From NCBI RefSeq assembly GCF_947500075.1, contig NZ_CANMQS010000014.1, positions 1-47,211 of the forward strand: a stretch of 47,211 bases of DNA, read 5' to 3'. Shown here piece by piece: positions 24,707 through 32,788 of this stretch. The notes below the pieces were generated by a model. It saw nothing but the letters and a program-made list of their open reading frames with translations, did not search any database and was not told the DNA's origin. Positions within the stretch are counted from its first letter, which is position 1, and each line of letters begins with the position of its first letter. A program made the translations under genes and the position numbers. This DNA comes from an uncultured Sulfitobacter sp. (lineage in GTDB: Bacteria; Pseudomonadota; Alphaproteobacteria; Rhodobacterales; Rhodobacteraceae).

Positions 24707-26170
24707 ATGTCGATTGAACCGCTCGGCATGGATGCCGCGCTTTGTTTCATCGGGGGCAAATGGTGCGCGCCGGAAACGGGGCAGACCCTTGATCTGATCA
24801 ACCCCTCAGACGGCAGCACGCTGTGTGCCATCGCCCGCGGGCAGGCGGCGGATATCGACGCGGCGGTGACATCTGCCGAAGCTGCGCTGGCCAGCGACTG
24901 GGGCCGCGCCACGGCGGTGGAGCGGGGCCGCGTGCTGGCCCGCATTGGCGCCCTGGTGTTGGAGAACATCGAGGAGTTGGCGCAGCTGGAAGCGCTGGAC
25001 GTGGGCAAGCCGCTGACACAGGCGCGGGCCGATGTTGTGGCGCTGGCGCGGTATATGGAATTCTATGCCGGGAGTGCCGACAAGCTGCATGGCGCGACCA
25101 TTCCCTATCTTGATGGCTACACCGTTTACACCCTGCGGGAACCGCATGGGGTGACGGGGCATATCATCCCCTGGAACTACCCGATGCAGATCATCGGGCG
25201 GTCGGTCGGCGCGGCGCTGGCCGTGGGCAACGCCTGCGTTTTGAAACCGGCGGAGGAGGCCTGTCTGACGGCGCTGGCCTTCGCCGAACTGGCCCACCGG
25301 GCAGGGCTTCCGACCGGCGCGCTGAACGTGGTGCCGGGGATTGGCGCGGAAGCGGGCGCGGCGCTGAGCGCGCATCCCGGCGTGCATCACATGTCTTTCA
25401 CCGGGTCGGTGGGCGTGGGCAAATTGATCCAGACGGCGGCGGCGCAAAACGTGGTGCCCGTGACGCTGGAGCTGGGCGGGAAATCCCCGCAGCTGGTGTT
25501 TGAGGATGCAGATGTGGACGCGGCGCTGCCGTTTCTGGTGAACGCAGGCATTCAGAATGCAGGGCAGACCTGTTCGGCCTCCTCGCGCATTCTGGTGCAC
25601 CGCAATCGGTATGATGAAGTCGTGAGCAAGATGGCTGGCCGATATGGCGCGTTGCGCGCCGGGCCTGCGTTGGATGATCTGGAGGTCGGGCCGCTCGTCT
25701 CTGGCCGCCAGAAGGAGATCGTCGAGGAGTTCATCGCGAAAGGCGCAGATCTGGAGGTCGCGGCACAGGGGCACGTCGTGGAGCGTGCACCAAGCGGTGG
25801 TGCTTACGTCGCCCCCACGCTCTTCACCGGGGTCGCGCCGGACCATAGGCTGGCGCAGGATGAGATCTTTGGCCCGGTGCAGGTTGTCATCCCCTTTGAC
25901 GACGAAGCGCAGGCGGTGCAGATCGCCAATGGCACGGACTTCGGCCTTGTCGCCTCTGTCTGGTCGGAGAACGGCGCGCGGCAGATGCGGCTGGCGAAAA
26001 AGCTGCGCGCGGGGCAGGTGTTTATCAACAACTACGGTGCGGGCGGCGGGGTGGAACTGCCCTTTGGTGGCACGGGCCTGTCCGGCCATGGCCGCGAAAA
26101 GGGGTTCGAGGCGCTCTATGGGTTTTCATCCCTGAAAACCGTCGCGGCGTTTCACGCAGAGAAGGATTGA
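24707..26170 (+). CDS. Aldehyde dehydrogenase family protein
   Basis: A 487-residue NAD(P)-dependent aldehyde dehydrogenase. It shows HIIPWNYPMQ with CVLKPAEEAC (cofactor lysine), FTGSVGVGK, the general-base glutamate in LELGGKSPQL and the catalytic cysteine in QNAGQTCSASSR. The ATG at 24707 is preceded by GGGAGGAAG at ideal spacing; an earlier in-frame TTG at 24656 is rejected. The product would be a carboxylic acid that the CoA ligase two genes upstream could activate. Its stop overlaps the region just before the next ATG by none (two bases apart). Confidence 0.93.
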   Translation: MSIEPLGMDAALCFIGGKWCAPETGQTLDLINPSDGSTLCAIARGQAADIDAAVTSAEAALASDWGRATAVERGRVLARIGALVLENIEELAQLEALDVGKPLTQARADVVALARYMEFYAGSADKLHGATIPYLDGYTVYTLREPHGVTGHIIPWNYPMQIIGRSVGAALAVGNACVLKPAEEACLTALAFAELAHRAGLPTGALNVVPGIGAEAGAALSAHPGVHHMSFTGSVGVGKLIQTAAAQNVVPVTLELGGKSPQLVFEDADVDAALPFLVNAGIQNAGQTCSASSRILVHRNRYDEVVSKMAGRYGALRAGPALDDLEVGPLVSGRQKEIVEEFIAKGADLEVAAQGHVVERAPSGGAYVAPTLFTGVAPDHRLAQDEIFGPVQVVIPFDDEAQAVQIANGTDFGLVASVWSENGARQMRLAKKLRAGQVFINNYGAGGGVELPFGGTGLSGHGREKGFEALYGFSSLKTVAAFHAEKD

Positions 26171-26172
26171 AC

Positions 26173-26919
26173 ATGAGACTGACAGGGAAGACAGCCATCG
26201 TGACAGGCGGTGCATCGGGTTTTGGCGCGGGGATTGTGCGCAAGTTTGTGGCCGAAGGCGCACAGGTGATGATCGCCGATCTCAACACCGACATGGCGCA
26301 GGACGTCGCACGGGAGGTCGGCGGCAATGTGCGTGTGGTGCAGGCCAATGTTGCCAATGGCGATGAGGTTGAGACGATGGGCCAAGCCACGCTGGATGCT
26401 TTTGGCCGCATCGACATTCTGGTCAACAACGCGGGCACGACCCATCTGCCCAGCCCGATGGAAGACGTCACGGAAGAGGATTTCGACAAGGTCTTTGCCG
26501 TGAATTGCAAATCCGTCTACCTGACCGCCCGCGCGATTGTCCCGGTGATGAAGGCGCAGGGCGCAGGTGTGATCCTCAATGTCGCGTCCACCGCCGGGGT
26601 CAGCCCGCGCCCGCGGCTGAACTGGTACAACGCCTCCAAAGGCTGGATGAACAACGCGACCAAAGGCATGGCGGTTGAGCTTGCGCCCGAGGGCATCCGC
26701 GTCAACGCGCTGAACCCCGTGGCCGGGGAAACGCCGCTCTTGAAGAGCTTCATGGGCGAAGACACGCCGGAGATGCGGGCGAAGTTCCTGTCCACCATCC
26801 CGCTGGGCCGCTTTTCCACGGCGGAGGACATGGGCAACGCGGCGTGCTACCTGTGCTCGGACGAGGCGAGCATGATCACGGGTGTTTGCATGGAAGTCGA
26901 CGGCGGTCGCTGCATCTGA
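26173..26919 (+). CDS. SDR family oxidoreductase
   Basis: A 248-residue classical short-chain dehydrogenase with TGGASGFGAG (residues 10-19), NNAG, the serine in NVASTAGVS and YxxxK in WYNASKGWMN. The ADLNTD segment after strand two suggests NAD(H). A GAAGGA ribosome site lies inside the end of the preceding gene; the ATG at 26173 is preferred to a TTG at 26167. It closes the catabolic island and ends 13 bases before the stop of the convergent channel gene. It shares only general family features with the SDR at 18164-18889. Confidence 0.92.
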   Translation: MRLTGKTAIVTGGASGFGAGIVRKFVAEGAQVMIADLNTDMAQDVAREVGGNVRVVQANVANGDEVETMGQATLDAFGRIDILVNNAGTTHLPSPMEDVTEEDFDKVFAVNCKSVYLTARAIVPVMKAQGAGVILNVASTAGVSPRPRLNWYNASKGWMNNATKGMAVELAPEGIRVNALNPVAGETPLLKSFMGEDTPEMRAKFLSTIPLGRFSTAEDMGNAACYLCSDEASMITGVCMEVDGGRCI

Positions 26920-26932
26920 ATGTAAACAGACC

Positions 26933-27367
26933 CTAATCCGGCAAGTTATGCTGCACCCGCCGGATGTGGCGCAGCGTGTCGGTCAGCATCGCGGTCATCA
27001 GGCCGAACATCAAGAACCCGTTCGCCGCCGTCATCCCGCCCAGCAGATGCCGCTCGGGCGGGACAACCACATCGCCCAGCCCCAAGGTGGTATAGGCGAC
27101 CAGCGCGTAATAAACCGCGCCCTCCAGCGTGGGGAAAACGGACAGCGACCAGAAGGTCACCGCCCAGAGCCAGACGCCGAAGGTCATCATCGCCATGGTC
27201 GAGAAGATGACCATCATCACCACCACAAAGGACTTCACCGGTTTTGGCGGCCGCCGCAGCCAGGTTTCCATCCGCAGGAGCGCTTCGTTCAACATCCACC
27301 ACATCATCGCCCCGCCGACCAGCGACACGAGGGTGAGGGTGGACCCCAGCAACAGTTGCTCAAACAT
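26933..27367 (-). CDS. Small ion channel family protein (K+-channel-like)
   Basis: A 144-residue membrane protein with an N-terminal segment (LLLGSTLTLVSLVGGAMMWW), a second segment (FVVVMMVIFSTMAMMTFGVW), a pore loop and a last segment (ANGFLMFGLMTAMLTDTL). The pore loop reads YTTLGLGDVVVP in place of the canonical TVGYGD, so a potassium filter is only partly kept. The ATG at 27367 has AAGGAA eight bases upstream; the longer frame to 27583 begins with unlikely low-complexity sequence and is rejected. It is alone, convergent with the SDR gene. Ion selectivity is unknown. Confidence 0.78.
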   Translation of the reverse strand: MFEQLLLGSTLTLVSLVGGAMMWWMLNEALLRMETWLRRPPKPVKSFVVVMMVIFSTMAMMTFGVWLWAVTFWSLSVFPTLEGAVYYALVAYTTLGLGDVVVPPERHLLGGMTAANGFLMFGLMTAMLTDTLRHIRRVQHNLPD

Positions 27368-27674
27368 CGGCGGCGTTCCTTTTTGCGCGTCCCGTGGGTG
27401 CGACGCATGGGGCGAGTTTGCCATGGATGCAGGCAGAGCAAAACCGGATGTTGGCAGGGAGTGAACGCCCCTGCGCGGGTGGGGCGGCCGGCATAAGACG
27501 CTGCGTTTGTATCTGTCCTGGGTGTTTGAAGTGGGAATGACGGGTGTGGGGGACTTTGCTGCCCGATAGCTCTTGGCGACCAATGACCGCTTTGCCCAAA
27601 CTCAACTTATGCTTGAGGCGGGTGACTATTCCGACGCAGGTGGAATTGATACTGCCATATCGAGCGCTTCAGCA
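27368..27674. other. Gene-free stretch between the channel gene and dps
   Basis: These 307 bases hold no convincing reading frame on either strand. The left end must carry the channel promoter on the minus strand. The right part has lower GC than the flanks and looks like degenerate sequence. I see no tRNA, repeat or strong hairpin in it. Confidence 0.5.
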
Positions 27675-28118
27675 CTATTTCATCGTGGCTGACATCATCC
27701 AGCACTCCTTTTCACACCATTCGAGAATGTCGGACAGAATCCCGACCGTGCCATCATCCCGGACATCAGCAAGAACCTGAATCGCATTGCGGAGAACATC
27801 AATGAAGCCCTGAAAATCGGCGCAATGATTTGCCAGCATTTCATCTGTCGTCTGGGCGGTCGAATCCTGGGTCGCCTTGGATAAGGCAAGCAGCTCATCC
27901 AATGATGCAGGTGCTTTGACACCCAGCACACGCAGCCGCTCTGCGATCGCATCGATGAACCCGTTGAGCGTCTGGTATTGGGTCTCAAACATGGCGTGCA
28001 AGCTGCGGAAGTTTGGACCTTCCACATTCCAATGATAACAGTGACTTTGGACGTAAAGGCGGAAAACCGCGCCTAAAACCACCCTTATTGTGTCTTCCTT
28101 GACGGAGTTTGATTTCAT
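27675..28118 (-). CDS. dps: Dps family ferritin-like DNA-protection protein
   Basis: A 147-residue four-helix protein of the Dps family, which stores iron and protects DNA under oxidative stress or starvation as a dodecamer. The ferroxidase segment is plain: CYHWNVEGPNFRSLHAMFE supplies the two histidines, and the helix with FIDAIAERLRVLG supplies the aspartate and glutamate. There is no long basic N-terminal tail, so DNA binding may be weak. It is monocistronic. The symbol is given for family membership. Confidence 0.88.
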   Translation of the reverse strand: MKSNSVKEDTIRVVLGAVFRLYVQSHCYHWNVEGPNFRSLHAMFETQYQTLNGFIDAIAERLRVLGVKAPASLDELLALSKATQDSTAQTTDEMLANHCADFQGFIDVLRNAIQVLADVRDDGTVGILSDILEWCEKECWMMSATMK

Positions 28119-28243
28119 TCTTTGTCCTATGATTTTGGTCTCCTCGCGCGAACAAGGCTATGACCGTACCCGCCATCGGAGACACCGATAGAGGGCACGG
28201 CATAGCCCTGACCTGGGTCAGAGCGCCTTGGGGAAGCGGGCGT

Positions 28244-29077
28244 CTAGAGAACAGCCGCCTTGATTTGTGCGACTGCTTCTTCAGTGCTCCAGACCGCGTT
28301 GGCGATGAAGCGGAAGTTGATCAGGGCAGCAAGGTATCCGTCCCCCTCGGGCAATTGCGCCGCAGCGGTTGCATCCCGCACCACGGCCACTTCGAAACCG
28401 TTCTCGATCAATTCTCGCATATGCGATTCCGTGCAGAGGTTGGCCGACATACCCGCCAGAATAACCTGATCCACACCTTGCTTGCGCAGTTGCAGCGTCA
28501 AATCGTTGGTGTCATTGCCGTACATCTTGTGAGGCGAGGTCACGATGGTCTTGCCATCGTTGATGTAGGGCTTGTATCGCTCCAACCAGTCCGCGCCAGA
28601 GCCTTCGAAACCTTCGACGTTCAAAGGACCTTTGCGGTCAAACATGCCTATCTGGTGCATCAGCTTTTCCAACGCACCCTCGAACTTCCAACCATGGTCT
28701 GTTGGAAAGTAGTAATGCGGCGAAACGGCGGTGGTGATGTCGTGTTCCTTGGCCGTGCGGAACAGCGTTTCGATGTTCTCGACCGTGTTGAGTTCGGTGA
28801 CCGACGCACCAATCACACCCCAGGTCACGCCATCGGGGCTGAGGAAATCGTTCTGCGGGTCGGTTACCACCAGGGCCGCGCGGCTCAGGTCGAGTTTCAT
28901 GTCTGAGGGCGGCAATGCAGGCGCGGCCGGTTCTGCATAGGGGTTGGCCGTCTCTTGCGCTTGAGCGGTCCCTGCCAGCGCAGTGGCAGCCGCCGCAGTC
29001 CCGGCCAGACCGGTGGTCAGCGCCGCGCGACGTGATAGTTTCTTGCCACCGTGATCATGGTCATCGCAATTGCACAT
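28244..29077 (-). CDS. Tat-exported cysteine hydrolase (isochorismatase fold)
   Basis: A 277-residue isochorismatase-fold hydrolase. The triad positions are visible: aspartate in VVTDPQNDF (D73), lysine in SPHKMYGND and cysteine in SANLCTES. Ahead of the twin arginine (KKLSRRAALTTGLAG) lies an odd metal-ligand-like start, MCNCDDHDHGG. The Tat signal with cleavage near AQA implies a folded periplasmic enzyme, which is unusual for this mostly cytoplasmic family. It is divergent from an AraC regulator with a 128-base gap, so that protein probably controls it. The substrate is unknown; an amide, nicotinamide-like or carbamoyl compound is possible. Confidence 0.85.
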   Translation of the reverse strand: MCNCDDHDHGGKKLSRRAALTTGLAGTAAAATALAGTAQAQETANPYAEPAAPALPPSDMKLDLSRAALVVTDPQNDFLSPDGVTWGVIGASVTELNTVENIETLFRTAKEHDITTAVSPHYYFPTDHGWKFEGALEKLMHQIGMFDRKGPLNVEGFEGSGADWLERYKPYINDGKTIVTSPHKMYGNDTNDLTLQLRKQGVDQVILAGMSANLCTESHMRELIENGFEVAVVRDATAAAQLPEGDGYLAALINFRFIANAVWSTEEAVAQIKAAVL

Positions 29078-29149
29078 AAGGTCATTCCTTCTTTGGATGT
29101 ATCGAGAAGCCTTATGTGTGACAATTGGTGTGCCTTTTCGTCTTGATTT

Positions 29150-29160
29150 GGACCAGGTCC
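29150..29160. promoter_or_regulatory. Palindrome in the hydrolase/AraC divergent promoter
   Basis: GGACCAGGTCC is a perfect 5-1-5 palindrome 46 bases before the AraC start and 73 before the hydrolase start. It is a candidate binding site, though AraC proteins more often use direct repeats. Confidence 0.35.
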
Positions 29161-29205
29161 GAAAATTTCCGTGACGACAAAGAAGTTTAAGGCCAAAGAC
29201 ACCTG

Positions 29206-30126
29206 ATGAGCTATGACCACATTTTCGATCAACTCGATATCCGTACGGAGCCGTTTGCGATCTGTGAGATTCACGGAACCTGCCATGTTGCCCTCAAGCC
29301 GGATGCGGCGGTGACTCTGCACTACATACTGTGCGGTGAGGGCCAGATCACGATGCGGGGGCAGGCCCCGATCAAGATTTCCAAGGGCAGTCTGGTATTG
29401 ATCCCATCGCTGAACAGCCACGAGGTCTTGAATGATGGTGCGACGGTCGTGCCCGGACCATCGTGCAAACCAGCGGCACTGAACCTGGCGCGGGTCCTCA
29501 AATCGGTTCCAGATGAAAGTGCCGACAGCGTCAGCCGCTTGATCGCACTTTGTGCTCATGTCAATATTGGGCTCATGGGGGCGACGGATGTGGTCAACTT
29601 GATCCGTGAACCACTGGTGACGCGTGCCGAACCCGGCGGCGACCTGATGGTGTTGGTCGACACATTAATGCGCGAAGTGTGCGAGCCCAGCGTCGGCAGC
29701 CGCGCCCTGATCCGGGTTTTGTTGATGCAGGCTGTGATTGTCATGATGCGCAAACGCATGACCGAGCAGGACGGGCCGTTGGATTGGATGGCTGCGCTGC
29801 GTGATCCGATGCTGTGGAAAGCGCTGAATGCGATGCTGAACGACCCGGGCAAGCCGTATTCTGTCGAAACCCTCGCGGACATTGCGGGCATGAGCCGGGC
29901 CGCGTTTGCGAAGCGCTTTTCCGACGCATACGGCGCAGGTCCGATGGAGCTGCTGCGCAATCTGCGGGTTCGCAAGGCGGGTGACCTGCTACGCAATACA
30001 GATTTACCAATGAAGCGCGTCGCTGAATCCGTCGGATTTTCAAGCCGCAGTGCCTTTAGCCGCGCATTCGAAGCGACATCCGGCCAAAGCCCCAGTGCAT
30101 TCCGCAAAGCGGTCAGAATGCTGTGA
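29206..30126 (+). CDS. AraC family transcriptional regulator
   Basis: A 306-residue regulator with an N-terminal cupin-type sensor (TLHYILCGEGQITMRGQAPI, about residues 37-56) and a C-terminal double helix-turn-helix. The first recognition part is YSVETLADIAGMSRAAFAKRF and the second is MKRVAESVGFSSRSAFSRAF, followed by GQSPSAFRK. The sensor domain is of the cupin_6 kind common in AraC proteins near oxidoreductases. It is divergent from the Tat-exported cysteine hydrolase and is the obvious candidate to control it. Ligand unknown. Confidence 0.92.
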   Translation: MSYDHIFDQLDIRTEPFAICEIHGTCHVALKPDAAVTLHYILCGEGQITMRGQAPIKISKGSLVLIPSLNSHEVLNDGATVVPGPSCKPAALNLARVLKSVPDESADSVSRLIALCAHVNIGLMGATDVVNLIREPLVTRAEPGGDLMVLVDTLMREVCEPSVGSRALIRVLLMQAVIVMMRKRMTEQDGPLDWMAALRDPMLWKALNAMLNDPGKPYSVETLADIAGMSRAAFAKRFSDAYGAGPMELLRNLRVRKAGDLLRNTDLPMKRVAESVGFSSRSAFSRAFEATSGQSPSAFRKAVRML

Positions 30127-30483
30127 TTTTGGGTATCGCTTTCGCCAAGTTTGGCGTTCATGCGTGCATCAAGCACAACAAACCGGCTGAAGCGGACCTT
30201 CGTTGGAACCGCAGCACGAAGGGCTCATAGCGGTCATCCAACTTCAGGTGACAGCAGTGGCTTCCCATTCTTCATTCTCCATGCAAGGCTCTGTTTTCAT
30301 AAAGAATTTGCACTTCGTTTGTGAATCCACCCTCAAGCGATCCAAAGATGTGATAATAGCCATTATGTTATCTCATGACTCTGAACCCGCCCCACAATAC
30401 CCGCCAACACGCAAAACGCCTTGCAGCCTCTGCCATCCTTGCCCACATACGCAGGACAGACACATCAACAAGGACCCAGCCCC
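30127..30483. other. Gene-free stretch upstream of the rhodanese gene
   Basis: These 357 bases hold no convincing gene. The first 110 bases look like degenerate sequence. From about 30270 the stretch becomes AT-richer and probably contains the promoter for the rhodanese operon, including the dyad at 30353-30366. Confidence 0.5.
30353..30366. promoter_or_regulatory. Candidate operator of the rhodanese/MBL operon
   Basis: ATAAT-AGCC-ATTAT is a perfect dyad (30353-30366) in an AT-rich segment about 118 bases before the rhodanese ATG. In alphaproteobacteria such sulfur genes are often repressed by persulfide-sensing ArsR-type proteins that bind AT-rich dyads. No such regulator is encoded on this replicon, so it would be chromosomal. 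Confidence 0.4.
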
Positions 30484-30888
30484 ATGCCCTCGCTGAAAAT
30501 CTCTGCCGCACAAATGGTTGCTAACGCCCGCGCCCGGATCGAGGAAATCGAAACCCCCGATCTGATCGCCATGGTTGAGGACCCTAATGTGGTGATCGTC
30601 GACATCCGTGACCCGCGCGAACGCGAGCGGACGGGCTATATCCCCGGTGCCTTTCATGCCCCGCGCGGGATGATCGAATTCTGGGTCGATCCCGACAGCC
30701 CCTATCACAAGGATGTCTTTGCCCAGGAGGGCAAGAAATACGTCTTTCACTGCGCCTCCGGCTGGCGATCCGCGATCACGGTGGCCACCTTGCAGGACAT
30801 GGGGTTTGACGCCGCACACCTGAAAGAGGGCTTCTCGACCTGGGAAAAGCACGGTGGTCCCGTCGCACGGGACGAGGACAAATCGTAG
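30484..30888 (+). CDS. Rhodanese-like domain protein
   Basis: A 134-residue single-domain sulfurtransferase. The active-site loop CASGWRS contains the catalytic cysteine, and VVIVDIRDPRERERTGYIPG is the typical early region. It would move sulfane sulfur between carriers such as thiosulfate or glutathione persulfide. The ATG at 30484 is preferred over an upstream TTG at 30421. A persulfide-dioxygenase-like gene follows after 67 bases, the usual pairing for detoxification of sulfide-derived persulfides. Confidence 0.9.
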   Translation: MPSLKISAAQMVANARARIEEIETPDLIAMVEDPNVVIVDIRDPRERERTGYIPGAFHAPRGMIEFWVDPDSPYHKDVFAQEGKKYVFHCASGWRSAITVATLQDMGFDAAHLKEGFSTWEKHGGPVARDEDKS

Positions 30889-30955
30889 CAGCACAGCGCC
30901 TTCCCAGACGGGCAAAAATAGCGCATCATCCCCGATGAAAAAGGGAGGATACGCC

Positions 30956-31837
30956 ATGACCTTGCCCGTCGATATGTCGCAAAAGCCGGACGTTCTGGGG
31001 TTCTTTGACCCTGAATCGAATACCATCAGCTATGTGGTGCGCGACCCCGGCTCAACCGCCTGTGCGGTGATTGATCCAGTGATGGAATTTGACCAGGCCG
31101 CAGGGCGTCTGACCTTTGGCTGTGCCGACCAGATGATCGCGCATATCCGCGACAACGGCCTGACGCTCGAATGGATCATTGAGACCCATGTGCATGCCGA
31201 CCACCTCTCCGGCGCGCCCTATATTCAGGACGCACTGGGCGGCAAGATCGGCATCGGCGAACATGTGCAGACGGTGCAGGACACCTTCGGCAAGATCTTC
31301 AACGAAGGGACGGAGTTCCAGCGCGACGGCTCGCAGTTTGATGCGCTGTTTGCGGATGGTGACACCTACCAGATCGGCGGGCTTACGGGCTTTGCGATGC
31401 ACACGCCCGGACACACGCCTGCCTGCATGGTGCATGTGATCGGCGATGCGGCTTTTGCGGGCGATACGTTGTTCATGCCGGACGGCGGCTCTGCCCGCTG
31501 TGATTTTCCGGGCGGGGACGCGGGGCAACTCTACGATTCCATCCAGCGGGTGCTGTCCCTGCCGGATGCGATGCGGCTCTTTATCTGCCACGACTACGGC
31601 CCCGGCGGCCGCGCCATTTCGTGGGAGACAACGATTGGCGACCAACGCGCTTCCAACATTCACGTGGGCGGTGGCAAATCACGCGAAGAGTTCATCAAGT
31701 TTCGCACCGAACGGGACGCGCAATTGTCCGTGCCCAAGCTGATCCTGCCATCCTTGCAGGTCAACATGCGCGGGGGCGAGGTGCCGACGGATGCGGATGG
31801 GAATATGATGCTGAAGACGCCGGTGAACAGGCTCTGA
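30956..31837 (+). CDS. MBL fold metallo-hydrolase, persulfide dioxygenase (ETHE1/Blh)-like
   Basis: A 293-residue metallo-beta-lactamase-fold protein of the ETHE1/Blh type, which oxidises glutathione persulfide to sulfite with one iron. The iron ligands are seen in ETHVHADHLSG, MHTPGHTPACM and AFAGDTLF, and FICHDYGPGG is family-typical. AGGGAGGA eight bases before the ATG at 30956 fixes the start. It follows the rhodanese gene and ends six bases before the stop of the convergent tupA-like gene. The sulfide-oxidising partner (SQR) is not on this plasmid. Confidence 0.85.
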   Translation: MTLPVDMSQKPDVLGFFDPESNTISYVVRDPGSTACAVIDPVMEFDQAAGRLTFGCADQMIAHIRDNGLTLEWIIETHVHADHLSGAPYIQDALGGKIGIGEHVQTVQDTFGKIFNEGTEFQRDGSQFDALFADGDTYQIGGLTGFAMHTPGHTPACMVHVIGDAAFAGDTLFMPDGGSARCDFPGGDAGQLYDSIQRVLSLPDAMRLFICHDYGPGGRAISWETTIGDQRASNIHVGGGKSREEFIKFRTERDAQLSVPKLILPSLQVNMRGGEVPTDADGNMMLKTPVNRL

Positions 31838-31843
31838 TGCAGG

Positions 31844-32647
31844 CTACTCCCCCGCATTGAAGGTAAATAACGTCTCTCCGTTGATCGTATAGCTGTTGAT
31901 CAACGTGGCCGCGCGCGGGCTGGTCAGCCAGCCTTCCAGCTGCATCACCAGATCATTCTTCACATGCGGATGGCGCGTGGGGTTCACCGGCAGGTAGGCG
32001 TATTGGTTGAACAGCACCGGATCGCCGGCAAAGAGCAGCGCCAGATCGCCTTTGTTGCCGAAATTCAGCCAGCTTGCGCGGTCGGACATGATATAGGCGT
32101 TCATGCCGGAGGCGGTGTTTAGAGCGGCGCCCATGCCCGCGCCCACCGCCCTGTACCAGCCGTCAAACGCGCCCGCGTCCAATCCGGCGGCGGACCACAG
32201 CGACAGCTCCTTCTTGTGGGTGCCGCTGTCATCGCCGCGGCTGACAAAGGTCGCGCGGGCACCCGCGATGGCCTGCAACGCGGCTGCCGCAGTGGGCACT
32301 TCCTGAACGCCCGCAGGATCATCCGCAGGGCCGATCACCACGAAATCGTTGTACATGATCTCCCGCCGGTGGGTGCCGAAACCATCGGCGACAAAGGCTT
32401 CCTCCGCCGCGCGCGAATGCACGAGGATCGCATCCACATCACCCGCTTCCCCCAGCTTCAGCGCCTGCCCGGTGCCGACCACCAGCAACTGCACGTCAAA
32501 CCCCAGATCATTGGCGATTTCAGGCAACAGGACCTCGGACAGGCCGGAGTTGTGAAACGACGTGGTGACCGCCAGTTTGATGCTGTCCTGCGCTGATGCG
32601 AGCCCGCCCACAACCGCAAAAAGTCCTGCAAGAATAAGTCGCTTCAT
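31844..32647 (-). CDS. Tungstate/molybdate-type ABC substrate-binding protein (TupA-like), orphan
   Basis: A 267-residue periplasmic binding protein with a Sec signal (MKRLILAGLFAVVGGLASA). Mature sequence begins with LAVTTSFHNSGLSEVLLP, close to the oxyanion loop TTTS of TupA, and later has FVSRGDDSGTHKKE, typical of tungstate receptors. TupA normally comes with a permease (TupB) and ATPase (TupC), and neither is here, so it would need chromosomal partners. The ATG at 32647 follows AGGAGACAACAGGCG. It lies 141 bases after the hydrolase operon and may have its own promoter. Tungsten or molybdenum enzymes are not evident on the plasmid. Confidence 0.82.
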   Translation of the reverse strand: MKRLILAGLFAVVGGLASAQDSIKLAVTTSFHNSGLSEVLLPEIANDLGFDVQLLVVGTGQALKLGEAGDVDAILVHSRAAEEAFVADGFGTHRREIMYNDFVVIGPADDPAGVQEVPTAAAALQAIAGARATFVSRGDDSGTHKKELSLWSAAGLDAGAFDGWYRAVGAGMGAALNTASGMNAYIMSDRASWLNFGNKGDLALLFAGDPVLFNQYAYLPVNPTRHPHVKNDLVMQLEGWLTSPRAATLINSYTINGETLFTFNAGE

Positions 32648-32788
32648 CGCCTGTTGTCTCCTGTCCAAAGGGGGTTTGGGGGCACTGCCTTGTTGTGGCA
32701 AATACGGCCCGGTGCTTCAAACGGAATGCGTCAATTTCGGGTGGCGATATTGATCCAGATCAGTCGAGACCTGCTGATTTGCATTTTC

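Noticed and set aside
30203..30496. 97-codon frame before the rhodanese gene
   Set aside because: No ribosome site, biased composition and overlap with the likely promoter; judged non-coding.
32750..32763. FNR-like box TTGAT-CCAG-ATCAG upstream of the tupA-like gene
   Set aside because: One mismatch to the TTGAT-N4-ATCAA consensus; about one such match is expected by chance in a sequence of this length, and nothing else links the gene to oxygen control.
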